A stretch of DNA of 64,000 bases, taken from contig NZ_KE386907.1 in assembly GCF_000429485.1 (NCBI RefSeq), positions 505,096 through 569,095 on the forward strand. Reading direction: 5' to 3'. The position numbers were made by a program, and so were the translations under genes. Within the stretch, counting starts at the first letter, position 1, and every line of letters begins with the position of its first letter. Positions 24,850 to 33,442 of the stretch are shown here, piece by piece. The notes under the pieces are model-generated. The model was not told the DNA's origin. It did not search any database and was given only the letters and a program-made list of their open reading frames with translations. This stretch comes from Aliagarivorans marinus DSM 23064 (GTDB lineage Bacteria; Pseudomonadota; Gammaproteobacteria; Enterobacterales; Celerinatantimonadaceae).

Positions 24850-25179
24850 GTGGGAATAGTCATTGGCTTCACCCTACTTATAGTCGCCACAGTTTCGCTG
24901 ATAGTGAGTATCTAAAGTTTGGTAGCGAGTGCTAAAAAGGCAAAGCAACAAGGCGTATTCGATAAGTTCGAACTCCACACCGCTGTTTGCACCTTCCCCG
25001 TATGGTTGGTTGTTTTCTACTTTCCTACGGGTGATTACTCAGCGCCGAGCCACTTAGATAGTCTTCTTATCGTGTGGTCAGTTAAGACCGCATCTATGAT
25101 TTTGGCGCCGGCCATAGTTGCAAGATTGGTGCTATCTGTTAGGTCGCGTATTGGTAAGCCAAGTCACATAGAACAGTGA
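24850..25179 (+). pseudogene. Small membrane protein gene interrupted by an in-frame TAA
   Basis: A GTG at 24850, preceded by AAGG, opens a frame coding a hydrophobic helix (GIVIGFTLLIVATVSLIVSI). It stops at TAA 24913-24915, then continues in the same frame to 25179 with charged residues (SAKKAKQQGVFDKFE) and two more membrane helices (CTFPVWLVVFYFP and VKTASMILAPAIVARLVL). Together they make a sensible 110-codon three-helix membrane protein broken by one nonsense codon. Alternatively the downstream part could start at TTG 24919, but no ribosome site is present there. The family is unknown. Confidence 0.55.
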
Positions 25180-25243
25180 TGATTAATGTGTTGGCTTACT
25201 TAAGTATTACCAACACGAGTTTTCCTATCTCAAGGAGAGTTGT

Positions 25244-25657
25244 ATGAGTCAGTTAGTCGTTGTTGCAAGGTTCTCATTTCCCCATGAGGCGCATATCGCT
25301 AGAAGTATGCTGGAAAGCGAAGGCGTTCCGGCCTTTGTGGCGGATGAGCATACCGTGAACATGCAGTGGCTGTACTCCAACGCTATTGGAGGTGTGCGCC
25401 TGCTTGCGCCAAATGGTCATGCCAAGCGCGCTATCGAACTTTTGCAGCAGGACAACTCTGACACGCTTTGCGAGGTATTGGCCGAAGAGTATCCCGACAC
25501 CGCAGATGCTTGCCCCGACTGCGGCTCCACCGAAATCGAGCCCTATACCCAAGGGAAGAAAGCCGCATTTGTGGTGTTCCTGTTACTGGGCTTTCCTTTG
25601 TTCTTCTACAAACATGGCTTACGTTGTCGACACTGTGGGTGTTTTTGGCGAACATAG
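25244..25657 (+). CDS. DUF2007 domain-containing protein with C-terminal zinc ribbon
   Basis: A 137-residue protein. Residues 1-70 match DUF2007 (VVVARFSFPHEAHIARSMLESEGVPAFVAD, shown here only in part, then GGVRLLAPNGHAKRAIELL), a fold related to the PII-like signal-transducing proteins. A CPDCGS motif, a hydrophobic stretch (VVFLLLGFPLFFY) and a second pair RCRHCGCFW follow, so two CxxC knuckles flank one membrane-associated helix. ATG 25244 follows AAGGAGAG. Function unknown. Confidence 0.8.
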   Translation: MSQLVVVARFSFPHEAHIARSMLESEGVPAFVADEHTVNMQWLYSNAIGGVRLLAPNGHAKRAIELLQQDNSDTLCEVLAEEYPDTADACPDCGSTEIEPYTQGKKAAFVVFLLLGFPLFFYKHGLRCRHCGCFWRT

Positions 25658-25718
25658 CCATTCGCGGGTGAATTAGCGGCTAGCGCTTTAGTACCTAGAG
25701 ACATACAGGGAGTGAATC

Positions 25719-26069
25719 ATGCAGCATAAAGGAAGCTGTCACTGCGGGGCGGTGACATTCGAGTTTGAAGGGCCAGAGATCACCGCAGGCTTAAAGTGCA
25801 ACTGCTCGATCTGTCGCCGAAAAGGCGCGACCATGACGGAGTATGTGATCTCTCAAAACGACTTGACCATTACTGCGATTGCAGGTGCGCTTTCGACCTA
25901 CGAATTTGGCAGTTGCGTCGCCAAGCATCACTTTTGCAATCGCTGCGGGATCTACCCCTTCCACCAAACCTTGCGTAAGCCCGGTGATTACAGGGTGAAT
26001 ATTGGCTGCCTTGAGGGTATCGATTCAACCACTCTGCCCTATCAAGTGTTTGATGGTGCTTCGCTTTAG
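25719..26069 (+). CDS. GFA/CENP-V family zinc protein
   Basis: A 116-residue member of the GFA (glutathione-dependent formaldehyde-activating enzyme-like) family. Zinc ligands are in SCHCGAVTF, CNCSICRRKG and HFCNRCGIYPFH, in the usual order, and the length is standard. Despite the family name, most members have no shown formaldehyde activity. The ATG at 25719 follows CAGGGAGTG. Confidence 0.87.
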   Translation: MQHKGSCHCGAVTFEFEGPEITAGLKCNCSICRRKGATMTEYVISQNDLTITAIAGALSTYEFGSCVAKHHFCNRCGIYPFHQTLRKPGDYRVNIGCLEGIDSTTLPYQVFDGASL

Positions 26070-26131
26070 CCTGAGTTCCATAGCGAATATCAGCAAGCGA
26101 GATTAACCGCAACGATGAGTTATCTAACACG

Positions 26132-26329
26132 ATGAGCCTTGAGCAAAAACTACCTACCGTCGAATCACCCTGTGTGCGAAATTGCTGCCTAGATGAGCAA
26201 GATATTTGCTTAGGGTGTTTTCGTAGTATTGATGAGATCGTCGGATGGTCGGCTTCATCCGCAGATGAAAAGCGAGCGGTTTTAATAAACTGCGCCCAGC
26301 GCAGAGCACAGCGCAACAGTAAGTTCTAA
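26132..26329 (+). CDS. DUF1289 domain-containing protein
   Basis: A 65-residue protein with the DUF1289 cysteine pattern (SPCVRNCCLDEQDICLGCFR) followed by IDEIVGWSASSADEKRAVL and a basic tail. The four Cys suggest a bound metal or an iron-sulfur centre. The ribosome site is weak. Function unknown. Confidence 0.83.
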   Translation: MSLEQKLPTVESPCVRNCCLDEQDICLGCFRSIDEIVGWSASSADEKRAVLINCAQRRAQRNSKF

Positions 26330-26429
26330 GCTGCGCGGCCAATGGCAATCGAGCTTAGCGTTTTGCTATAGCCCGCAGAGTTCAACCCAATGCCACACGA
26401 GGCCCGTTACCACTAACAAGGAGAGTACT

Positions 26430-26819
26430 TTGACCATAGTTGAGAAGATCGTCGCGCGAGAGCTCGACGCATTGATTGTGTATGAATCCAATGATGTGAT
26501 TGCGTTCGCCGATCATGACCCCATCAACTCCGGCCACATCCTTATTGCCCCTACCCAATGCTATGAGTCCTTTATTGACCTGCCCATTGCCATTCATGAT
26601 GAAATCCAGCAGGTAGCCCGAGACTTGTACCAACGGATTACCGCCAAGTTCAACCCTCAGGGGATTACGTTTATTCAGAACAATGGCAAATTTAACGACC
26701 TTGGCCACTACCACCTGCATATCTTTCCGCGCTTTGATGGAGACCGATTCGGTTGGACCAGCAACGAACACGGACTCCAGTCCCCGGATATGTTGCGCGA
26801 AAAGTTGGCCGGATTGTAA
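26430..26819 (+). CDS. HIT family hydrolase
   Basis: A 129-residue histidine-triad nucleotide hydrolase-like protein. The triad HYHLH (H93, H95, H97) is followed by IFPRF, with INSGHILIAPTQCYES in the first half. HIT proteins cleave nucleotide phosphoramidates or dinucleoside polyphosphates. The start is a TTG at 26430, supported by an AAGGAG seven bases before and by the sequence conservation beginning at once. Confidence 0.87.
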   Translation: MTIVEKIVARELDALIVYESNDVIAFADHDPINSGHILIAPTQCYESFIDLPIAIHDEIQQVARDLYQRITAKFNPQGITFIQNNGKFNDLGHYHLHIFPRFDGDRFGWTSNEHGLQSPDMLREKLAGL

Positions 26820-27000
26820 TGCTATGGTCGCTGCTCATTCGCGCAATTAAGCGTTTGTTTGTAGCGGCTGTTAGCTCCATCTTAGCGCTTTGTGCTGGCT
26901 GAAAGCGCCGCTATCCCCCCAATAACTATAGGGTTTCAGGTCTTTGTGAGGATTTACTTATAACCTACACAGGCATCTGAAGTGATAAATTATAACCATA

Positions 27001-27009
27001 TGCTATAAT
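27001..27009 (+). promoter_or_regulatory. Extended -10 promoter of the BCCT gene
   Basis: TGCTATAAT carries the TGn extension and a perfect TATAAT (27004-27009). It lies 42 bases before the ATG. No good -35 box is seen at the right distance, as is usual for extended -10 promoters. Confidence 0.6.
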
Positions 27010-27050
27010 GCGCGCTCATTTTACACGTGCCACCGGCACTTTGAGGACCC

Positions 27051-28649
27051 ATGAGTCAAGGCATTGACAAATATAGTATTGAAAACACCGACTACACCGT
27101 AGGACAAGATAACATCACAAAATGGGGGTTCGACGTTCACAACCCCGTCTTTGGCATTAGCGCTGGGCTTATCGCCCTGTTCGTCGCAGCGCTGCTAATC
27201 GCCGACTCTTCCACCGCAAAAGCCGCCCTTGATGGTGCCAAATGGAGCATCATTGCCAACTTTGATGGCCTGTTTATGTGGGCTGGCAACGTCTTTATCA
27301 TCTTCTGTATTGGCTTGGTGCTCTCGCCCTACGGCAAGATCCGCATTGGCGGCGCCGACGCACAAAAAGAGTATTCCAATATCTCATGGCTGGCGATGCT
27401 GTTCGCTGCAGGCATGGGTATTGGACTGATCTTCTACGGCGTGGCAGAGCCTGCCGCCTACTTTACTGGCTGGTACGAAACCCCGCTCAATGTAGAGCCG
27501 TTTAGCGAAGAGGCGAAACGCGCGGCACTGGGCGCGACCATGTTCCACTGGGGCTTCCATGCCTGGGCGATCTACGCGGTTGTGGCACTCTCCATCGCCT
27601 TCTTTGCCTACAACAAGGGGTTACCGCTGTCGATTCGCTCGGTGTTCTACCCGCTACTAGGCGACAGAACTTGGGGCTGGGCGGGCCATATCATCGATAT
27701 TCTGGCGGTACTGGCGACCTTGTTTGGTCTGGCGACCTCGCTGGGGATAGGTGCGCAGCAGGCGGCAAGCGGCTTGGGCCATGTGTTTGGCTTTGAGTCG
27801 AACATCGGCGTTCAGCTGGGCATCGTACTGTTTGTGACCTCACTGGCGGTGGTATCGGTGGTTCGCGGTATTCACGGCGGCGTGAAGGTGCTGAGCAATA
27901 TTAACTTGGGCGCAGCCTTCGCACTGTTGGTGTTTGTAATTATCGCCAGCATTACCATCTTCTTTGACTCTATTGCGACCACTTGGAGCTCGTACATGGA
28001 GTACGCCATTCCGCTGAGCAACCCTTACGGGCGCGAAGACGAGGCCTGGATGCACGGCTGGACCGTGTTCTACTGGGCATGGTGGATTTCGTGGTCACCT
28101 TGCGTGGGCATGTTTATTGCGCGCGTGTCGAAGGGCCGAACCATTCGCGAGTTCCTGATTGCAGTGATTGTGATCCCGACCCTTATCACCCTGTTCTGGA
28201 TGTCTGCTTTTGGCGGCGCGGCGATTGACCAAATCGCTAACAAGGTGGGCGAGCTGGGCCAACACGGCCTGACCGATATCACCCTAGCGCTGTTCTACAC
28301 CTACGAAGCATTGCCACTCAGCTCGCTGCTGTCGATGCTGTCGGTGTGTCTGATTATGGTGTTCTTTATCACCTCATCGGATTCAGCGTCGCTGGTGATC
28401 GATAGCATCACCGCTGGCGGTAAGGTAGATGTACCGGTACCGCAACGTGTCTTTTGGGCGACCACCGAAGGCGTGATTGCCGCAACCCTACTATGGGTAG
28501 GCGGCACTGAGACCATCGAGGCGCTGCAAGCCGGCACCATCTCAACCGGCCTGCCGTTCACCTTTGTGCTAATGCTGATGTGCGTCACCCTGCTAATGGG
28601 GCTGAAGACGGAGCTAGCCAGTACCAAGTTGGACTACGCGAAAGCATAG
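27051..28649 (+). CDS. BCCT family transporter (betaine/choline/carnitine type)
   Basis: A 532-residue inner-membrane carrier with about 12 helices. Signatures are FAAGMGIGLIFYGVAEP (glycine-rich unwound TM3) and the tryptophan box WTVFYWAWWISWSPCVGMF in TM8, followed by ARVSKGRTIREF. The MGIG form of the glycine motif suggests sodium coupling, as in BetP-type carriers. Likely substrate: glycine betaine or a related trimethylammonium compound. The cytoplasmic tail is short, so no long C-terminal osmosensor is visible. ATG 27051 follows GAGGACCC. Confidence 0.93.
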   Translation: MSQGIDKYSIENTDYTVGQDNITKWGFDVHNPVFGISAGLIALFVAALLIADSSTAKAALDGAKWSIIANFDGLFMWAGNVFIIFCIGLVLSPYGKIRIGGADAQKEYSNISWLAMLFAAGMGIGLIFYGVAEPAAYFTGWYETPLNVEPFSEEAKRAALGATMFHWGFHAWAIYAVVALSIAFFAYNKGLPLSIRSVFYPLLGDRTWGWAGHIIDILAVLATLFGLATSLGIGAQQAASGLGHVFGFESNIGVQLGIVLFVTSLAVVSVVRGIHGGVKVLSNINLGAAFALLVFVIIASITIFFDSIATTWSSYMEYAIPLSNPYGREDEAWMHGWTVFYWAWWISWSPCVGMFIARVSKGRTIREFLIAVIVIPTLITLFWMSAFGGAAIDQIANKVGELGQHGLTDITLALFYTYEALPLSSLLSMLSVCLIMVFFITSSDSASLVIDSITAGGKVDVPVPQRVFWATTEGVIAATLLWVGGTETIEALQAGTISTGLPFTFVLMLMCVTLLMGLKTELASTKLDYAKA

Positions 28650-28666
28650 GCTAACGCATTACCTAA

Positions 28667-28700
28667 AAGCCGTGGCACCTTGTCACGGCTTACTTCCATA
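28667..28700 (+). terminator. Possible terminator of the BCCT gene
   Basis: AAGCCGTG (28667-28674) pairs with CACGGCTT (28684-28691) around a 9-base loop, 18 bases after the stop. The following sequence has only a weak T content. Confidence 0.45.
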
Positions 28701-28901
28701 CAGATTTTCCCCTCTATTAGCCTACCCTCTACAAACAGTACCGCGATGTTTCAGCTATTTTCTTCAACCCGTTTGTAGAATGCTATTAAACACCATCCGC
28801 GCTGATGTTTGCTTTGGTCCCCTTTCCCCCGCAAGCCGTTCTCTTTGATACGACTCAACTAATTGATATGCTTAGTCAAATGCTTAAGGAGTAAGCAAAC
28901 T

Positions 28902-29270
28902 ATGTCATCTTTTTTCTGGAACATGTTTCAATCTGGCCAAATTGATCAAAACGCAATCAAGTCTTCACACAACTCGGTGCGTACCAACAGTAACAGCCAA
29001 GACCTCACCTATCTGCAAGATCGTCTTGACACGCTTTCACTAGCGAATCAGGCGATGTGGGAACTGCTCTCCGAGCAACTCGGTCTTAGCGAAGCGGATC
29101 TGTTGAAACGAATGGAGCACATAGACTTAAGAGATGGCGTAAAGGATGGCAAAATCACCAAGCCGGTTATTCAAAAGTGCCCGGAATGTGGTCATCAATC
29201 TAAAACCCATCGCGCTTGCTGCTATTGGTGTGGAGCAAGCTTAAGCTCGACTAGCCCGTTTGCAGGGTAA
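28902..29270 (+). CDS. Hypothetical protein with C-terminal zinc ribbon
   Basis: A 122-residue protein. The N-terminal two thirds are polar and helical (LQDRLDTLSLANQAMWELL looks like a short coiled coil). The end holds CPECGHQ followed by CCYWCG, a four-cysteine zinc ribbon. The ATG at 28902 follows AAGGAG; a frame extending to 28863 has no site. Family not recognised. Confidence 0.65.
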   Translation: MSSFFWNMFQSGQIDQNAIKSSHNSVRTNSNSQDLTYLQDRLDTLSLANQAMWELLSEQLGLSEADLLKRMEHIDLRDGVKDGKITKPVIQKCPECGHQSKTHRACCYWCGASLSSTSPFAG

Positions 29271-29349
29271 GAGTAATGATCAATTGCGACCAGGTACTGG
29301 GATGGATACTGACGTTAGACCTTTTCAGACTATTTGGCGCTGGTGACTG

Positions 29350-29637
29350 ATGTCTTTGAAGAGCAAAGGTATGCTGCTCAAATTGAAATTTCTGCTTGTT
29401 TTCATTGGGGTTATTTTCTCCTTGATACTGGGCGGTGAAGGTATCTATGTGGGCTTATTCGCAAGCTCAGAGAAACTCGCGAATTACCCATGGGGCACCG
29501 AATCTGGGTGGCGTTACACTAGTAAAACCCACTACATGCTTAGTGGTATAGCTCAAGCACTACTGAGTTGGGTACCTTTACTGGCTTTGCTGACGTTCCA
29601 ACGTAGAACAATGCACCAACGAAAAGTGGTCGAATAA
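29350..29637 (+). CDS. Hypothetical two-helix membrane protein
   Basis: A 95-residue protein with hydrophobic helices at about 10-30 (LKLKFLLVFIGVIFSLILGG) and 63-82 (GIAQALLSWVPLLALLTF), joined by a polar loop with YPWGTESGWRYTS. The ATG at 29350 lacks a clear ribosome site. Unrecognised family. Confidence 0.5.
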   Translation: MSLKSKGMLLKLKFLLVFIGVIFSLILGGEGIYVGLFASSEKLANYPWGTESGWRYTSKTHYMLSGIAQALLSWVPLLALLTFQRRTMHQRKVVE

Positions 29638-29690
29638 GGTCAATGACCTTGTTGTTACTCACTCCTATTTTCTCAACAAGAGAGACTACG

Positions 29691-30005
29691 ATGCACAAAC
29701 TGATAAGCACCATTACTCTGGCTTTGCTATTAACCGCCTGTGATACCGTATCCAGTGTTCAGGGGCTGCTCGAGCAACAGAATCAAGGCCAAGAGTATGT
29801 GCAGCAACACTACGGGCTCGATTCGCAATTGGGCTTTCAGATAACCAATGGCGTGCTAGAACACGTAACCTTGGGGCTCAATGCCAAAGACGTGCAGAGC
29901 TATCACATCAGCCAGCTAGAAAGCATTGCTCGCGATGTCGCAGCGCATACCTTCGAAAGTGAACCCCAAGCTTTGACCATCCAGCTGTTTGTCAGCCAGC
30001 AATAA
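29691..30005 (+). CDS. Small lipoprotein
   Basis: A 104-residue predicted lipoprotein with signal MHKLISTITLALLLTAC (Cys17). Residue 18 is Asp, which in enterobacteria causes retention in the inner membrane. The mature part is amphipathic and Gln-rich (LLEQQNQGQEYVQQHYG) without a known domain. The ATG at 29691 is preferred over 29643, whose frame would extend the signal peptide. Confidence 0.65.
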   Translation: MHKLISTITLALLLTACDTVSSVQGLLEQQNQGQEYVQQHYGLDSQLGFQITNGVLEHVTLGLNAKDVQSYHISQLESIARDVAAHTFESEPQALTIQLFVSQQ

Positions 30006-30106
30006 AGCACTAGCGCTACACCAGCGTGTCGAATTTCTTCAATACCTGCCAGTCTTAGCGCGCTAGCTTATCTCCGTTCACAGCCTAAACCACAAGGAGA
30101 TAAGCG

Positions 30107-30568
30107 ATGACAATGCGCAGCAACTACATGGCCTTAGCGCCCAAAGCAATGCACATACTGGTGGCGCAGGAGGCCTACTTACGCGAGCAGTTTAGCGCGT
30201 CCGAGATGGTCAATCTCACTACCTGGGAGCTGGTTAAACTGCGGGTATCGCAGCTTAATCAATGCGCCTTTTGTATCGATATGCACAGCAACGATGCCCT
30301 TGAGCAAGGTGAGACAACAGAGCGTATTGTTGGCCTCAGTGCCTGGCGAGATATGCCGCTATACTCAGCCACAGAGCGGGTTGCCTTAGACTGGGCCGAG
30401 CACATTAGTGGCGGCTTAGCGGTTGATGATCAACGCTACCAGCGAATGGTGCAGTCCGTGGGCGAGCAAGCAGTGGTAGATCTAACCATCGCAATCAATG
30501 CCATCAACAGCTGGAATCGCATTGCCAAAACATTTAAACCGGAGGTTGGCAGCTATCAAAAGCAATAA
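30107..30568 (+). CDS. AhpD-like carboxymuconolactone decarboxylase family protein
   Basis: A 153-residue alkylhydroperoxidase-like protein. The redox motif CAFCIDMHSNDAL (CxxC with a following His) and the upstream ELVKLRVSQLNQ are diagnostic. Members of this all-helical family act as peroxidases or thiol oxidoreductases. ATG 30107 follows AAGGAG. Its end overlaps the predicted start of an AraC-family gene, and a VOC protein follows, suggesting one regulated unit. Confidence 0.88.
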   Translation: MTMRSNYMALAPKAMHILVAQEAYLREQFSASEMVNLTTWELVKLRVSQLNQCAFCIDMHSNDALEQGETTERIVGLSAWRDMPLYSATERVALDWAEHISGGLAVDDQRYQRMVQSVGEQAVVDLTIAINAINSWNRIAKTFKPEVGSYQKQ

Positions 30569-31325
30569 CGCAGCAGAGCCGGGTTTCCACTTTCAGCTGG
30601 CCCAACCTTCGGGTCAGCTAGGCGCGGTGGTGCAAGGGATTTGGTCGGCGATGGTGACGCAAACCGAGCCGGTGGCTAAATCGCTGTATTCCGACGCAGG
30701 CTCAGGCATTGTGTTTAATCTATCTGGCGAGGTGAGCGTCAATGGCGCTCCCCTGCCCCAAGGCGTGGTTGTACTACCGGTGAACAAACGCGCTGAGCAT
30801 ATCGAGCTGGCCTCGGGCTCGTGTATTGCCGGCATTCGTTTCCATCCAGCCATCTCCTTTGGGGTGTTGGGTCAACACGTCGCTACGCCAAGCCTGATCT
30901 CGCCCGAACAAGCACAGCGTTTTGCACTGCTGGAGGTACTCACCGAGCTGCAGCAAACACGCGACACAGCTAAGCACCTACGCATCCTCGAGTCTTGGGC
31001 ACAAGCGCAATTTAGTATTGGCGAGGTACTGCCAGATTACTTGGCGGTTGCGCTGCGCGGCCTTGAGAGCGATATGTCCCCCGGCCAGTTGAGCGCTAAC
31101 CAGCCACTCAGCCAGCGGCAACTCGAGCGAGTGTTTAAAGCCTGGCTGGAGATGACCCCCAAGCACTACCAGCGGATTATGCGCATTAAAAAAGCGGCGC
31201 TTTACTTGCGTGAGCACAAGCACGCCAACTTGGCCGATGTGGCCGCCCAGTTCGGCTTTAGCGATCAAGCACATATGACCCGCGAGTTTCGCGCCATCGC
31301 CGATACTACTCCCGGCAAGCTCTAG
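30498..31325 (+). CDS. AraC family transcriptional regulator
   Basis: A regulator of up to 275 residues. The N-terminal region (from about FHFQLAQPSGQLGAVVQG) resembles the DUF6597 sensor domain. The C-terminus holds two helix-turn-helix motifs (LSQRQLERVFKAWLEMTPKHY and LADVAAQFGFSDQAHMTREF). The start is uncertain: ATG 30498 overlaps the previous gene by 71 bases and has no ribosome site, whereas a GGAGG at 30541 lies directly against a TTG at 30546. The regulator is probably translationally coupled to the AhpD-like gene and may control it. Confidence 0.82.
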   Translation: MPSTAGIALPKHLNRRLAAIKSNNAAEPGFHFQLAQPSGQLGAVVQGIWSAMVTQTEPVAKSLYSDAGSGIVFNLSGEVSVNGAPLPQGVVVLPVNKRAEHIELASGSCIAGIRFHPAISFGVLGQHVATPSLISPEQAQRFALLEVLTELQQTRDTAKHLRILESWAQAQFSIGEVLPDYLAVALRGLESDMSPGQLSANQPLSQRQLERVFKAWLEMTPKHYQRIMRIKKAALYLREHKHANLADVAAQFGFSDQAHMTREFRAIADTTPGKL

Positions 31326-31423
31326 GGCCTGTTTTGGGCTGACCGAAGCGAAATCAATATCACCGAAGCTGCTCTTTGGTAATTTGTCAGTATCGGCAGA
31401 TGCCAGCAATCCAAGGACGAATC

Positions 31424-31819
31424 ATGCAAACTCAACAGCTCTCTACCTGCTTTTGCACTAAGCAAGTCACCGCTTGTCGCGACTTTTATATTCAGTTCTT
31501 TTCGGCCAAGGCGGTATTTGACTGTGGCTGGTATGTCACGGTCAGTATCAATCAAACCGGCCCGGAGCTGAGCTTTATCGAGCCGCAAGGAGAGATGCCA
31601 GAATTTGCCGGCGCCGGTGTTATGCTCAATTTTAAGGTGGCAGATGTGGATGCAGAACATGCGCGCTTGACTAGCGCGGGCCTCGCCATCGCCATGCCGC
31701 TGGAAGACCACCCTTGGGGCGATCGCGGTTTTTCGGTCGTCGACCCCATCGGCAACACGGTATATATCTACTCCGACCGCGAACCTAGTGCGGAGTTTGC
31801 ACAGTTTATCAGCAGTTAA
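31424..31819 (+). CDS. VOC superfamily protein (glyoxalase-like)
   Basis: A 131-residue vicinal-oxygen-chelate protein. It starts with a FCTKQVTACRDFYIQFF motif, has VMLNFKVADVDAEHARL in the middle and ends PLEDHPWGDRGFSVVDPIGN with VYIYSD. The second half keeps the usual Glu/His positions, but the first metal position is not obvious. Such proteins are dioxygenases, lyases or bleomycin-type binding proteins. ATG 31424 follows AAGGACG. It lies just after the AraC gene. Confidence 0.82.
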   Translation: MQTQQLSTCFCTKQVTACRDFYIQFFSAKAVFDCGWYVTVSINQTGPELSFIEPQGEMPEFAGAGVMLNFKVADVDAEHARLTSAGLAIAMPLEDHPWGDRGFSVVDPIGNTVYIYSDREPSAEFAQFISS

Positions 31820-31911
31820 GCATCACATTTGGGTATGCCCGAAGAGTGACCTTCTCCGCTAGTTAAGTTACTGTTTAGACAACGTTCCTGCAGTAAGGCT
31901 TGGATAGCGGT

Positions 31912-32847
31912 ATGGCCTATAGATGTGAAATTATCGAGCATAGCGTAAGCGGCGGAAAGCCAAGCCGCTTTGAGCCAGTAAGCACCTCGCAACGGCCCGA
32001 AATCCTGGCTGAAACCAGTAGCCACCAACTTATAATCTCAGATGATGCATTCTACTTGCAGCAACTGGATGGCCAAGTCGTGTGGCAACGCCCCTTGTAC
32101 TTCACTCAAGACTTGATGTCGGAGTTTAGCTACCGCCGCGCTTGGCGTAAGCCTCACGAACAGCCCAAAGAGAACGAGGCGCGCCCTTTTAAGGTATGGA
32201 TCTCCGACGACCGTCTGCTAGTAGCAACATGCAGCAGATACTACGATTCCGCCTGGGGCACCACCGGCCCCATGTTTATATTGGATATGAAAGATGGCTC
32301 AATCATCGCTGAAATGATGGGCCAGAGCGCAGCAGCACTCGGTGGCGGATGCTTTATCACTGGCCGCTCAGGCTACAACTGGTATGACTCCCGCTTGTTC
32401 AATCGTGACGGCGAGGTGGTCTGTGAATGGCCTAGCTATGGCGACTACATCGTGACCGGCAACGATGATATCCGGCTGCTGGAAGAGCGTCACAACAGTG
32501 ACGACACTCCTCATTTAGTCAGGCTACTGCCAAACGGTGAGATAGAGCGAGGCGTAGCGCTTAATCAACAAAGGCAGTCAGCGCCTGTAGTGCTGCCTGA
32601 TGGCGCATGTGTGTTCTTCGATAGTGGTGTGCTGCGTATTGTCGACAAAGAGCTAAATGAGCAGCTCAGCAAGCCACTACTCCCCCCTAGTGAGGAGTTA
32701 GGCAGCACCCATTGGCATCACCTAGAACGCAAAGGCCAGTACATTGAAGCGAGCATTGATAACAGCCAAGGCGATAGCGCTAGCCGTGTTGTGCAAACTT
32801 GGCTGCTCTCTATCAGCAAAGAAACTTCAGCAGTACATAGTCTTTAA
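31912..32847 (+). CDS. Hypothetical protein, beta-rich, cytoplasmic
   Basis: A 311-residue protein without signal peptide or membrane helix. Repeated short strands with D-G turns (QQLDGQVVWQRP, FNRDGEVVCEWP, LPDGACVFFDSG) suggest a beta-propeller-like fold, but no known family is recognised. The ATG at 31912 is chosen; a TTG at 31900 is in frame. It sits alone between the VOC gene and the lipocalin operon. Confidence 0.6.
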   Translation: MAYRCEIIEHSVSGGKPSRFEPVSTSQRPEILAETSSHQLIISDDAFYLQQLDGQVVWQRPLYFTQDLMSEFSYRRAWRKPHEQPKENEARPFKVWISDDRLLVATCSRYYDSAWGTTGPMFILDMKDGSIIAEMMGQSAAALGGGCFITGRSGYNWYDSRLFNRDGEVVCEWPSYGDYIVTGNDDIRLLEERHNSDDTPHLVRLLPNGEIERGVALNQQRQSAPVVLPDGACVFFDSGVLRIVDKELNEQLSKPLLPPSEELGSTHWHHLERKGQYIEASIDNSQGDSASRVVQTWLLSISKETSAVHSL

Positions 32848-32902
32848 CCGAGCGTCGCAATCAGCACCGGCGTCGCTAGCGCAATAACCCGAGGAGCGCA
32901 CA

Positions 32903-33442
32903 ATGAAAGGATTTCTAAGAACTAAGCTGCTAGTGCTAGCAAGCCTCTTTAGCCTAACGGCCTGCCTTGGTATGCCCGACTCGGTCAAGCCAGTTAAAGA
33001 CTTCGAGCTAGATAACTACCTCGGTACTTGGTACGAGATTGCCCGCCTCGACCACTCCTTTGAGCGCGGCCTTAGCCAGGTGAGCGCCGAGTACAGTCTG
33101 CGCGATGACGGCGGCGTGCGGGTGATTAACCGGGGCTACTCGGCAGAGAAAGGCGAGTGGAAGGAGGCCGAGGGCAAAGCCTATTTTGTGCAAGACAGTC
33201 AAACCGGCTATTTGAAGGTGTCGTTCTTTGGGCCGTTTTATGGCTCGTATGTGGTGTTTGAGCTTGATAAAGAGGACTACCAATACGCCTTTGTCTCCGG
33301 GCCAGATACCGACTACCTGTGGCTACTAGCGCGCACGCCCAATGTTGACCCGGCGCTAATTGAGCGTTTCACCACGATGGCGCGAGATAAGGGCTTTGAT
33401 ACCTCGCAGCTAATCCTGGTCGAGCATGGAGAGAGCCAATGA
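32903..33442 (+). CDS. blc: Outer-membrane lipocalin (Blc-like)
   Basis: A 179-residue bacterial lipocalin lipoprotein. Signal peptide ending SLTAC (Cys21). The lipocalin signature GTWYEIARLDHSFERG is near residues 41-56, with strands VSAEYSLRDDGGVRVINRG and YAFVSGPDTDYLWLLAR, and the C-terminal helix. Blc binds lysophospholipids and is linked to membrane repair under stress. ATG 32903 follows GAGGAGCG. The stop overlaps the next start by 4 bases (ATGA), so it heads a small operon with two unknown proteins. Confidence 0.9.
   Translation: MKGFLRTKLLVLASLFSLTACLGMPDSVKPVKDFELDNYLGTWYEIARLDHSFERGLSQVSAEYSLRDDGGVRVINRGYSAEKGEWKEAEGKAYFVQDSQTGYLKVSFFGPFYGSYVVFELDKEDYQYAFVSGPDTDYLWLLARTPNVDPALIERFTTMARDKGFDTSQLILVEHGESQ

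Noticed and set aside
23811-26819. Integron cassette array
   Set aside because: The small same-strand genes look like cassettes, but no repeated attC-like sites between them and no integrase were seen.
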